Source of the DNA: a virus
IMG/VR virus record: IMGVR_UViG_3300022752_000196
Location: 1 to 36,028 of that record
Length of the DNA: 36,028 nt
Reading direction: 5' to 3' (one strand)
The notes beneath the pieces were generated by a model, which was not told the origin of the DNA, searched no databases, and was given only the letters and a program-made list of their open reading frames with translations. The translations under genes and the position numbers were made by a program. Shown here piece after piece: positions 26,287 to 33,996 of the stretch. Position 1 is the first letter of the stretch, and each line of letters begins with the position of its first letter.

Positions 26287-27482
26287 CCGAGCAGTTTCTT
26301 CCATAAAGGTAGCCAGTCGTTAGTCCATACTGTTTCAACATCAAACTGTTTAGCGAACTCAATGCTTTTCTCGGACTTTGTTCCACGCTTAGAATAAGCA
26401 TCTTCTAGGGCGTTCACAATAGATGGGATTGATGGTGTCTGCCACCAAGCGTTTTGCCCTGCATCCCAGGCTGGTTGCCCATCTACAAGCCATGAATCAG
26501 ATGAAACCAAATCTGGTGTAGCTGCCCAGTTTGAGCCGATTACAGGTGTCCCACAGGCTAAAGATTCTACAGTCGGAACACCAAATCCTTCCCCATACGA
26601 AGGTGTAAGCATCACATCCATCGCTGTATAGAACCCAGCCAAAACTTCTTGGCTCATACCATAGCGGTAATCAGCGACATCAGGGAACAATAGTTGCTCT
26701 GGGTTGATGCCCAACGATTCGGCTAAAACAAACAAATTCCAGCCACCAGCACCACCAAAAGGGTCTGTGTGCAAATAAAGTTTCGCATCAGGTCTATTCT
26801 TAGCGAAAATACTGAAAGCCATAAGGTTCTCGGCAAACGCTTTACGATGCACCAAACCTGAAGCCTTATTAGCTGCGTTCATACCAACAATAAAGTCGCT
26901 GTCAGCCACACCCATAAACTTGCGTGTATCAACACCATTGATAGTTTTAGTTGGCTTCATAACCTTAGTATCAACAGCATGTGGCACATAGGCGCACTCC
27001 AAGCCATTCTCTTCCATTTGTCTCTTACCGAAAGGAGACATAGCGATAGGAAGCACATTAGGTCTTTGAAGCCATTTCAGCACAGCTGGCGGAATAGTCA
27101 CATGGTCTAGTGGTGTCCAAGAAGCGATCTGGCGAACATTGTCATACACATTGCCTTTAAAAACCCACACATCATAGAGTGTCACTAAAACATCGTTCAA
27201 CTGGGTTTTAGAAGCCTTACGAGCATTAGCAACATGGTGAGTGTGGTTCATCGCAATAACATCGTTAGAGTAAGGCTCATAGCCACGAGCATAATGTGGA
27301 ATCTCACCATAAGGTGTCTTGAGAGTGCTGTTGATGCCGTCAAGACCAAAGTTGCTCAAAGCAGCTACATCAACGCCATCACGCTTCAAACGATCAACAA
27401 GATAGCCAGCCTGAATACCATAACCTGTAGGTAGATAAGGGCTGTTAGAGAGAACAGAAACTGCACCCTTTATTTTTCCCAT
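26283..27482 (-). CDS. Glycosyltransferase, GT4-like (399 aa)
   Basis: I start at MGKIKGAVSVLSN because GAAAGG lies upstream; a frame beginning at 27521 would start inside the terminator tail. A GT-B fold is suggested by SPYLPTGYGIQAGYL at the beginning and the donor-binding TPSYGEGFGVPTVESLACGTPVIGSN (E-x7-E type) towards the C-terminus. Gene order places it directly after the capsid gene behind a terminator, so it is made in lower amount. Sugar transfer to capsid or another surface is an inference. Confidence 0.75.
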   Translation of the reverse strand: MGKIKGAVSVLSNSPYLPTGYGIQAGYLVDRLKRDGVDVAALSNFGLDGINSTLKTPYGEIPHYARGYEPYSNDVIAMNHTHHVANARKASKTQLNDVLVTLYDVWVFKGNVYDNVRQIASWTPLDHVTIPPAVLKWLQRPNVLPIAMSPFGKRQMEENGLECAYVPHAVDTKVMKPTKTINGVDTRKFMGVADSDFIVGMNAANKASGLVHRKAFAENLMAFSIFAKNRPDAKLYLHTDPFGGAGGWNLFVLAESLGINPEQLLFPDVADYRYGMSQEVLAGFYTAMDVMLTPSYGEGFGVPTVESLACGTPVIGSNWAATPDLVSSDSWLVDGQPAWDAGQNAWWQTPSIPSIVNALEDAYSKRGTKSEKSIEFAKQFDVETVWTNDWLPLWKKLLG

Positions 27483-27528
27483 TTTTGTTGCCTTTCGTAG
27501 TAGGTAAGAATAGAATAGCATAAGAAAA

Positions 27529-27558
27529 CCCCCCTAATGCCTACGCACACTAGGGGGG
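27529..27558 (-). terminator. Intrinsic terminator after the major capsid gene
   Basis: CCCCCCTA (27529-27536) and TAGGGGGG (27551-27558) form a perfect 8-bp stem with a 14-base loop; on the minus strand TTTTCTTA follows. It lies 22 bp beyond the capsid stop and would keep capsid mRNA high and the glycosyltransferase genes low. Confidence 0.75.
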
Positions 27559-27579
27559 CTTTCCGCTTAACTCAAAGGA

Positions 27580-28749
27580 TTAGCTAGCTGCACCCTTGAA
27601 ATACTTGATGTGGCTTGCGTGGCTCAAGTTACCATCAACACGCATCTTCACACGGAATGTAGTTACATCCTGGTTGAAGGCGTAATCAGGTGACTGTGCA
27701 ATGTCAATTCCACCAGCGATACGAACCTTGTATGAAGGTAGGTGACCGAATAGAACAGACTTGTTACCAGTTCCGACAGCAGCAACAGCAGGGTTCTCAT
27801 AAACTGGGAAACCTAGAACTGTGTCTGGCGCACCAGTAGTTCCTGGAACGAAGATGTAGTTACCTGCACCATCCTTCAACTTGCGAAGAACACCAAGTGA
27901 AGAAGTTGACATCTGGAAACCAACACCAGGAAGCTGACGGGCAGCTCCATCAATGCTATAAACCAAGTCAACTAGGTTGTCGTAAGTGAAAGCACCGCTT
28001 ACTCCAGTTCCACCAAGAACCGCTGAACCTGCAACAGTTGACAAACCATTAGGCTGGACAGTTCCAGTTCCAATGGTTAGGTCGTTGTTGACACGATAAC
28101 CAATTTCGCTACCAGCCTGTTCTGCGATTAGAGATGTTAGGTCAAATCCAGCATCTGCGATTAGTTCGTTGGCTACGCCTACAAGGAATGAATACTTGTA
28201 TGCACCAAGAGTAATGCTTGAGAATGTTGGGTCGCTTGCACCAATAGCAGCAGTAGCAGTAGCAACAGCAGCAGTTGAACGAGCAGTTAGGGTAGGGATA
28301 GTTAGGTTCTCACCAGAAGTAGTGTTGAAAATCTGGCTTGTCTGTAGCATAGGGCCTACAAGACGAGCAACCTGAAATACCTGGTTGTAGAAAGAAGAAG
28401 GAACTGTGTTAGATGAACCAACAAGTGTTCTCTTTTCTGGGGCAAACTCGTAGCTTCTCTGCTCGCCCATAGCGATAGCACGAAGAATGTCAGAGTCGTT
28501 TGAACGAGTGTCTTCAGATGGCTTGAAAGATGCGGCTGCTTCAGCTGCTCTCTCTTCACGCTCTGCGGTTGCCTTGATTGATTCGATAAGCTTTGCTCTC
28601 TCGTCAATGTCAGCCATAATGCGCTCGTAAGTCTGGGTTTCTTCACCTGAAAGGTCACGCTTTTCAGATGCTGCATTGTCAAGCAAAGCCTTAGCTTGCT
28701 CGTATGCTGACTTACGGGCTTCTTGCTGGATTTTAATAAATTCAGACAT
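27580..28749 (-). CDS. Major capsid protein, HK97 fold (389 aa)
   Basis: Residues 1-100 form a helical delta-domain/scaffold (KIQQEARKSAYEQAKALLDN..., acidic, Glu/Lys-rich) probably removed by the protease near EKRTL. The mature part has the HK97 pattern, including ARLVGPMLQTSQIF, GASDPTFSSITLGAYKYSFLV and the late segment RIAGGIDIAQSPDYAFNQDVTTFRVKMRVDG. AGGAGACTTCC precedes the ATG. Terminators on both sides make it a separate transcription unit, as befits the most abundant protein. Confidence 0.9.
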   Translation of the reverse strand: MSEFIKIQQEARKSAYEQAKALLDNAASEKRDLSGEETQTYERIMADIDERAKLIESIKATAEREERAAEAAASFKPSEDTRSNDSDILRAIAMGEQRSYEFAPEKRTLVGSSNTVPSSFYNQVFQVARLVGPMLQTSQIFNTTSGENLTIPTLTARSTAAVATATAAIGASDPTFSSITLGAYKYSFLVGVANELIADAGFDLTSLIAEQAGSEIGYRVNNDLTIGTGTVQPNGLSTVAGSAVLGGTGVSGAFTYDNLVDLVYSIDGAARQLPGVGFQMSTSSLGVLRKLKDGAGNYIFVPGTTGAPDTVLGFPVYENPAVAAVGTGNKSVLFGHLPSYKVRIAGGIDIAQSPDYAFNQDVTTFRVKMRVDGNLSHASHIKYFKGAAS

Positions 28750-28785
28750 GGAAGTCTCCTATAAATAAATGAATAAGGGATGCCT

Positions 28786-28828
28786 GTGGTGCTGACACGC
28801 AACAGATGTAGCGGTGCTGACACTCAAC
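28786..28828 (-). repeat. Two 18-bp direct repeats in the capsid leader
   Basis: GYGGTGCTGACAC-K-CAAC occurs at 28786-28803 and 28811-28828 with two mismatches and a 25-bp period. The 11 central bases GGTGCTGACAC are identical. It lies 40-80 bp upstream of the capsid ATG between the tandem terminators and the ribosome site, where an activator would bind or a leader RNA structure would form. Confidence 0.6.
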
Positions 28829-28859
28829 TACTTATTTAAGTTTAGTAGTAGAAAATAAT

Positions 28860-28895
28860 GCGTAAAAGAAACCCCAGCAGTTTGATCGATGCTGG
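28860..28895 (-). terminator. Second tandem terminator upstream of the capsid gene
   Basis: CCAGCA (28874-28879) and TGCTGG (28890-28895) pair around a 10-base loop and are followed on the minus strand by GGTTTCTTTTA. A longer pairing of ACCCCAG (28871-28877) with CTGGGGT (28916-28922) is an alternative fold. Together with 28944-28982 it isolates the capsid transcript from upstream genes. Confidence 0.5.
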
Positions 28896-28943
28896 ATTGC
28901 ATTACAGGGACTGTTCTGGGGTCTTTACAGAAATCTTAGCAAA

Positions 28944-28982
28944 AGAAAACCCCACCAGGGAAAGGGAATTAACCTAGTGGGG
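28944..28982 (-). terminator. Intrinsic terminator after the 53-aa gene
   Basis: CCCCACCAGG (28950-28959) pairs with CCTAGTGGGG (28973-28982) with one G-U pair in the minus-strand RNA; TTTTCTTTTGC follows. It ends the terminase-to-protease transcript. Confidence 0.7.
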
Positions 28983-29003
28983 TGTCGCTAGAAAAGGGAA
29001 TAA

Positions 29004-29165
29004 CTAGCGAGTTTCTTTTGCTTCTAGAACCCTGACTTCTTTAGCAGGGGTATCTATCGCAACAACTGCATCAGCAAATGCTTCTGATAAATCTTTGATT
29101 TCACCGACAGTCGGATTGCCAGCAACTTCAAGTATAGCAGCTATGATCTGTTCTTTAGTAGCCAT
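29004..29165 (-). CDS. Small acidic protein between protease and capsid (53 aa)
   Basis: The frame starts MATKEQIIAAILEVAG and runs through an acidic middle (GEIKDLSEAFADAVVAID) to the end EAKETR. Helical throughout. It overlaps the protease stop by one base and is followed by a terminator. Size, charge and location fit a small scaffold or head accessory protein, but no family is recognised. Confidence 0.55.
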   Translation of the reverse strand: MATKEQIIAAILEVAGNPTVGEIKDLSEAFADAVVAIDTPAKEVRVLEAKETR

Positions 29166-30466
29166 TAGAGCATCTTTCCTTCCAGAGTGTGCTTCAACTG
29201 AAGTAAGCCTATCATAGTTACTGGCTCTTCAGTCTTGTCTTCAACAACTTTTTCTTCTTCTACGGGTGCTTCACCCTTAGTTAGTTGCTTGATAACATTT
29301 TCCAACAAACCAGCTTGGTCTGGTGTCAATGAATCACTTGTCTCCAATGCTAGTAAAGCATCAGAAAGTTTCTCGGTATCAATTTGGTCTAATGAACGCA
29401 CTTGGGCAACACTCGCTTCGTAGGCTGGAAAGGTCACAATACTTGCCTCGATAAGCCTAACAGATTCTAGCGTTCTAGTATTACCATCTGGAGACCATGA
29501 ATCCTGTTGCACAGTAAAACCGAAAGACATTTTGTTGATGTCTCCCCTTTGCATCAAGATACTCAAATCTTTTCCACGAGTGGTCGGGGCTAGCTCGGCT
29601 TCAACCTTTAGACCAACTGAATCTTCATACAGGCGCATAGTCCCAGATCGGGTGCTGGCAAGAACTTCACCTGAATCGTGATTCCACAGCAACTTCACAT
29701 CGTTACGAGCTTGAAGAGAACGCTTGAAAGCACCTGGTGCGATACGCTCAATAAAAGGTAGTGGATGGCTGTCGCTGTTGAACACAGCTGCATAGCCAGA
29801 AAAAGTAAGTTTGTCCCCATCTGCACGAATCTCAAAATCAACATCAGAAACACGAGTTTCGGCAGTAGGTTTTACACCATTGATTTTACGCAGAGTAGCA
29901 ACAATCTTTTCAGCCCTAGAGTTGGCTCTCAAAACCGCATCAGTCATTGAAGTCCTTTGGTTGTTAGATTCTCTATCTACAATACTACTTGACCAAGAGA
30001 AACCAGCGTCACCACCCCAAGCATCCCACATAATTCTTCCGTTACTAGGGTTCTCTAGGTTATTGAAATCTTTTCCCTTTTTGTCCACTTCGTGACGAGA
30101 GAAGAACGAATACATCCTTTTAACCACACTTAAAGACATAGATCTACCTGAAACAATGTCTGTGGCTCTACCCCAACCAACAGGTGTTCCAGCTCCGGTA
30201 GCCTTGCCTTCTTCTTTCCAACGCAAAGCACGAGCGGCAGCTGTTTTCATACCCTGTGTTGGCTTGTAGGTTGCAATAGCTCTAACCGAGTTAGCCTGAT
30301 ACTCGCCAGCAGGTTCAATGTCTTCAGCCAAAGACAAAGCAACCATCTGGTCAATAGCATCAGCCTTAGATGCGTGACAACCCAAAGTCTTAGGCTCACC
30401 ATCTTCAATTTTGATAGTAGCCCAACCAGAGCAGTCTGGCTGTTTATCGCTAATGTAGTAAGGCAT
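29165..30466 (-). CDS. Prohead protease (S78) with long N-terminal extension (433 aa)
   Basis: Residues 1-60 (PYYISDKQPDCSGWATIK..., IDQMVALSLAEDIEPAGE) and about 60-165 (KTAAARALRWKEEGKATGAG, WDAWGGDAG) are domains seen at the front of many actinophage head proteins. Residues 200-350 are the HK97 protease: FSGYAAVF, IAPGAFKRSL, His263 in LLWNHDSGE and Ser314 in INKMSFGF. A Glu/Asp-rich tail follows, perhaps a scaffold part. It cleaves the capsid delta domain during maturation. It is unusually long because of the two extra domains. Confidence 0.8.
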   Translation of the reverse strand: MPYYISDKQPDCSGWATIKIEDGEPKTLGCHASKADAIDQMVALSLAEDIEPAGEYQANSVRAIATYKPTQGMKTAAARALRWKEEGKATGAGTPVGWGRATDIVSGRSMSLSVVKRMYSFFSRHEVDKKGKDFNNLENPSNGRIMWDAWGGDAGFSWSSSIVDRESNNQRTSMTDAVLRANSRAEKIVATLRKINGVKPTAETRVSDVDFEIRADGDKLTFSGYAAVFNSDSHPLPFIERIAPGAFKRSLQARNDVKLLWNHDSGEVLASTRSGTMRLYEDSVGLKVEAELAPTTRGKDLSILMQRGDINKMSFGFTVQQDSWSPDGNTRTLESVRLIEASIVTFPAYEASVAQVRSLDQIDTEKLSDALLALETSDSLTPDQAGLLENVIKQLTKGEAPVEEEKVVEDKTEEPVTMIGLLQLKHTLEGKML

Positions 30467-30468
30467 CT

Positions 30469-30651
30469 CTATCCAATCAACGCTTGTATTTCTTCTTCAC
30501 TCAAACCTAAAGCGCTAAGTTTATTTTTAGCAGAATCTTTGAGTAATTCCTTTTCACTTGGTTGCGGGTCTTCAACTTCATACTGTTCAATAATGTTGTT
30601 GTTTTCTTTTTCAGGGTCATAACCCCCCAAACCATAAATTGTTACTAACAT
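30469..30651 (-). CDS. Small acidic protein (60 aa)
   Basis: The N-terminus MLVTIYGLGGYDPEKENNN is followed by an acidic helix and SEEEIQALIG. The segment ESKxxALxLxxEEI resembles linkers used by head proteins, but no family can be given. It lies two bases from the previous gene and just before the protease gene. Likely a structural accessory. Confidence 0.45.
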   Translation of the reverse strand: MLVTIYGLGGYDPEKENNNIIEQYEVEDPQPSEKELLKDSAKNKLSALGLSEEEIQALIG

Positions 30652-30652
30652 T

Positions 30653-31576
30653 CTAAAATCCTATCCAAACCGCTGGGGCAGCTATAGCTAAGGTTTTTGT
30701 TGCTGTCCAAGTTGCAGGTAAAGCACCTGTTATACCGCTTGCTGTCCACGCTACCGCACCAAAACTAGAAGAAGACGAAATACCTGTTGGTAAAACTGAC
30801 TGAACCATACTTTGTTGCGTAGAAGTGTAACCTTTTAGACCTGGAAAGCCTACGCCTTGTTTTGCTGATACTAACCAGTAAAGTCCCGCAGTTAATGATT
30901 GTGAAATAGACACAATATTTTTACCTGTTGTTCCTAATGTTGTAGAAGCTGGAACTGTTCCAGCATCCACCACTAATGCGTTTGGATAATCATCTGTTGC
31001 ACTGTTATTGTAAATACCTAATCGGATTACGCTTGATGTTCCAGCTACAGACATAATATCGACAACTAAAGAAGTTGCTGTTATTGTTGCTGGCACATAA
31101 AATGGAACAGCCCACGCAGTTGAGTTGCTTGTTGCTACAGAGTTACCTTCATTAACTAAACCGATTGGTGCATAAATGTAGCCTGACTTTATGTAGCGTG
31201 GGCCAAATGGCACACTGCCACCACCAGAACCATTAGAAGCTGCTGTAATTCTTCCCTTGCTATCAACTGTAAGATTTGTGTTGGTGTAAGAACCAGGAGT
31301 TACAGCTGTAGTGCCTAAAGTTGGCGATGGGTAAGTTCCAGTCAAATCACCACTAGCGCTCGTTGATGTTGTAATAAAACCAGTTTGGTCAATACCAATA
31401 ACAGGTGCTGTAGGTGTTCCAGTATTAGTTATAGGTGCAGTAACTGCTACAGAACCAACAGTTCCTGAAGTGTTAGTTACTTCATTTATCCAAGCAACAC
31501 CATTCCAAGTATAAGTAATTCCACCATAAGTGAAAGTATCACCTACGGCTGGACTAGAAGGCCAAGGAATTGCCAT
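30653..31576 (-). CDS. Fibre- or adhesin-like protein (307 aa)
   Basis: Begins with a [12 protein letters not shown] carbohydrate-fibre-type repeat, then [21 protein letters not shown] and [17 protein letters not shown], which are hallmarks of phage fibre proteins that fold as trimers. The C-terminal 170 residues form a beta domain, possibly glycan-binding. It lies among head genes, so head fibre or a host-range protein is possible. Confidence 0.6.
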   Translation of the reverse strand: MAIPWPSSPAVGDTFTYGGITYTWNGVAWINEVTNTSGTVGSVAVTAPITNTGTPTAPVIGIDQTGFITTSTSASGDLTGTYPSPTLGTTAVTPGSYTNTNLTVDSKGRITAASNGSGGGSVPFGPRYIKSGYIYAPIGLVNEGNSVATSNSTAWAVPFYVPATITATSLVVDIMSVAGTSSVIRLGIYNNSATDDYPNALVVDAGTVPASTTLGTTGKNIVSISQSLTAGLYWLVSAKQGVGFPGLKGYTSTQQSMVQSVLPTGISSSSSFGAVAWTASGITGALPATWTATKTLAIAAPAVWIGF

Positions 31577-31580
31577 TTAT

Positions 31581-32153
31581 TTAATCCCATTGTTCTGTAA
31601 TGTATGTGCCATTGACATACATTCTGCTTGCAGTAGTAAAAGTAACTGGAGTGCCTTGCTTCAAAGTAGATTCAATAATCGGCTTAGGTGAAGCTGTCGT
31701 AGATTGAAGCCAATGGAAATCTAAAGTTTGTGAGCCAGGTAGATGGTCTGCCACAATTTGAATGTGTCCATTTAGTTCATCAGGTGGAGAACTTGGATCA
31801 ACCCAAACCCATCCGTTGAAGTGATTAGATGTGCTGTCTATAGGCGCAAAAGGTAAATCAACCTTATACTGACCTGTTCCAAAATTAGTTACAGTAGTCA
31901 AATCAATGTGAATCCAAAAAGTAACTAGTTGCCCTGCTTTTACAAAATAAGAGTTGTAAGAAGGATAAGTAGCACCAGAGCCAGTAAAAGTCATTCCTGT
32001 AGCCGAAAATGTTGGTGACCATCTAATCGCTGTAGGGCTTAGGACTGCTTCATTTACTTGAACAGTATTTTCTGATACTGCAACGCTAACAGAATTATCG
32101 CTAACAGTAATAGTTGGATTATTTTCAACAACTGTGACTGTTAGATTAGTCAT
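31581..32153 (-). CDS. Beta-rich structural protein, possible adhesin (190 aa)
   Basis: The N-terminal 35 residues repeat short Val/Thr/Asn/Glu strands (TVTVVENNPTITVSDNSVSVAVSE), resembling a beta-helix or fibre shaft. The remaining part has AIRWSPTFSATGMTFTGSGATYPSYNSYFVKAGQLVTFWIHIDL, common in tail-fibre tips (C1q/jelly-roll-like). It overlaps the upstream 115-aa gene by four bases. Confidence 0.55.
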   Translation of the reverse strand: MTNLTVTVVENNPTITVSDNSVSVAVSENTVQVNEAVLSPTAIRWSPTFSATGMTFTGSGATYPSYNSYFVKAGQLVTFWIHIDLTTVTNFGTGQYKVDLPFAPIDSTSNHFNGWVWVDPSSPPDELNGHIQIVADHLPGSQTLDFHWLQSTTASPKPIIESTLKQGTPVTFTTASRMYVNGTYITEQWD

Positions 32154-32497
32154 CGTGTCACCTGCGGTGTGACCACAAACTTGCCTTGTAGCAAGCGGTC
32201 TGTAACTCCACCACCCGAAGTTATCTCAAGGTCATACTGATAGAAACCTTCAGTAATAGCTGCTGTAGCAGTAGAAGACACAAGAACAGCGATAGTTCCA
32301 GCAGTTCCACCCAAAGTAATACCTGTGCCAGAAGTCAAAGATAAAACAGTTGAAGTTGAATCATAAGTTTCACAAACCTGCATAGCTGCTGTATAACCAG
32401 TTAGGTTCATAGGTTGACCATCTGTGCTTATAGTGAAAGTCTTGTCAAAGGTTGCCCCTTGTGGACACTTGATGTTGTAATCGCCAGGATTTATCAC
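32150..32497 (-). CDS. BppU-like N-terminal beta-sandwich protein (115 aa)
   Basis: KCPQGATFDKTFTISTDGQPMNLTGYTAAMQVC and QYDLEITSGGGVTDRLLQGKFVV follow the pattern of baseplate upper protein domains that attach receptor-binding proteins. It overlaps the portal stop by four bases and the next structural gene by four. Probably it anchors the two fibre-like proteins downstream to the virion. Confidence 0.6.
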   Translation of the reverse strand: MINPGDYNIKCPQGATFDKTFTISTDGQPMNLTGYTAAMQVCETYDSTSTVLSLTSGTGITLGGTAGTIAVLVSSTATAAITEGFYQYDLEITSGGGVTDRLLQGKFVVTPQVTR

Positions 32498-33852
32498 GAA
32501 GTAGTGCCTACACTTTCTGTCATGTCTTCAGTCGTATCTTCTGGACTATCTTCTACTTCACCTGGAGATGGCATCTCTGGCGCAGATATAGTGCCAATAT
32601 ACGGAATGTTAGGCAAGCCAAGTTCCATCAACACAGCTTCAGGGTCAAAACCAGCCGCAATCAAAGTATCAGCCATCTTGACCTTAGCTTCAGTTTCAGA
32701 TAGATCAGCAGCGTTAATGTTCACATTTGCTAACGGAACTCTGAAAGCATCTCCACCTTCAACTGCTGGCTCGTCTTCCAGTTTCTTAATTTCATTAATT
32801 GACTTGAATCCAGCCTGTGTAGCGATTGAATACGCTTGGTAACGGCTCTGAAGGTCTCCACGAAGCAAAGCAGAAAAGTTGAACTTGATGAACGCTGTAG
32901 TAGGAAGAATACGGCTATAAGCCCACTCCAGCTTCTCCAAGATAGGTCTAAGAGTGTGAGAGATGAACTGAAGGTTGTTTTGCTCTACAGAAGCGTAACT
33001 GGCTGTGCCAGGGATGCCCAGCATGTGCAACGGAATGTTGAACGCTCTAGCAATCTCTTCCACAGCGAACCTGCGTGAATCAAGGAACTGTGCTTGATCG
33101 TTAGGGACAGTAGTAGTCACATACTTAGCACCGCCAGAAAGAACACCAGTCTTGTGTGCCTTCTTGTAGCCCCTGTGACGGGAATCAAAGCCTTCACGAA
33201 GGTCTTTAGCTTCTTCAGCTGTAAGTTCGCCAGGGTATTCGATAATTCCGTTTGTAGTAGAACCTTGAGCGAAGAAGCGAGCTGCGTAGGCTTGCAAAGC
33301 CGTAGCGACACCTAGAGCATCTTTTAACTTATCTACTCGGCTTAAGCCTGTAAGTGAGCCTGGTGTCGCTAGGTCTATGATATGGATAACTTCATCCGAG
33401 TTCAATGGTTTAGGTTCGTCAGCATAAACAAACATCTTCCTGCCGATAGCCGAACGCTTCACTTCCATCTTTGTAGGGTCAAGAACAACAAGGTTCACAA
33501 CATCGCCCTTATTGTCTCTGAAGACACGAGTGTAAGAGTTACCGAAAACAAGAAGCGAAGAAACAACAGCCCCATAGTGTGCTTGACGAGTAGTGTCAAC
33601 ATCTGGCTGGTCAACCCAAGCTGGGCGTGGTCGGTAAGGCTTACGCTCACCATCAACACGAATAAAAGCATCTAAAGGCAAAGTAGAGATAGTGTCGCTG
33701 ATAAGGCTGACAGCAGAGAAGAAAGCAACAACTTCATAGGCGTTCTTACCTGTGATGTTGATACCTGCTTGGCTTTCAGTTCCAAAGTCTCCACCCATAG
33801 AGAAAATGCTTTGGTAAGAAACAGAGCGAGTGTTGATTAGCCTATTGAGCAT
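32494..33852 (-). CDS. Portal protein, HK97 family (452 aa)
   Basis: Family features: NAYEVVAFFSAVSLISDTISTLPLDAF near residue 35, VSSLLVFGNSYTRVFRD, LDPTKMEV, AFNIPLHMLGIP and EQNNLQFISHTLRPILEKLEWAYSRILP. It forms the dodecameric ring through which DNA is packaged and ejected. It overlaps the small membrane gene by one base (TAATG). The C-terminal 60 residues are acidic. Confidence 0.9.
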   Translation of the reverse strand: MLNRLINTRSVSYQSIFSMGGDFGTESQAGINITGKNAYEVVAFFSAVSLISDTISTLPLDAFIRVDGERKPYRPRPAWVDQPDVDTTRQAHYGAVVSSLLVFGNSYTRVFRDNKGDVVNLVVLDPTKMEVKRSAIGRKMFVYADEPKPLNSDEVIHIIDLATPGSLTGLSRVDKLKDALGVATALQAYAARFFAQGSTTNGIIEYPGELTAEEAKDLREGFDSRHRGYKKAHKTGVLSGGAKYVTTTVPNDQAQFLDSRRFAVEEIARAFNIPLHMLGIPGTASYASVEQNNLQFISHTLRPILEKLEWAYSRILPTTAFIKFNFSALLRGDLQSRYQAYSIATQAGFKSINEIKKLEDEPAVEGGDAFRVPLANVNINAADLSETEAKVKMADTLIAAGFDPEAVLMELGLPNIPYIGTISAPEMPSPGEVEDSPEDTTEDMTESVGTTS

Positions 33853-33989
33853 TATTTATCCATTCCAAGAGCTAAGCCGAAAAGAAGTGTGCCGATACCA
33901 AAAGCGATCACACCTGCTGGCGGATAAATCAAACCTATGCCTGTGGCAACAATGATGATGCCTGTTGCTTGAATTATTGATGAAATCAT
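33852..33989 (-). CDS. Tiny membrane protein between terminase and portal (45 aa)
   Basis: The frame (MISSIIQATGIIIVATGIG...) has two hydrophobic spans (about residues 3-20 and 23-41) and ends GMDKstop. TAATG overlap with the portal ATG and 7-bp distance from the terminase stop indicate that it is translated with them. Such a protein amid packaging genes is unexpected. It may be a holin-like or DNA-ejection-related peptide. Confidence 0.5.
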   Translation of the reverse strand: MISSIIQATGIIIVATGIGLIYPPAGVIAFGIGTLLFGLALGMDK

Positions 33990-33996
33990 AATCTAC

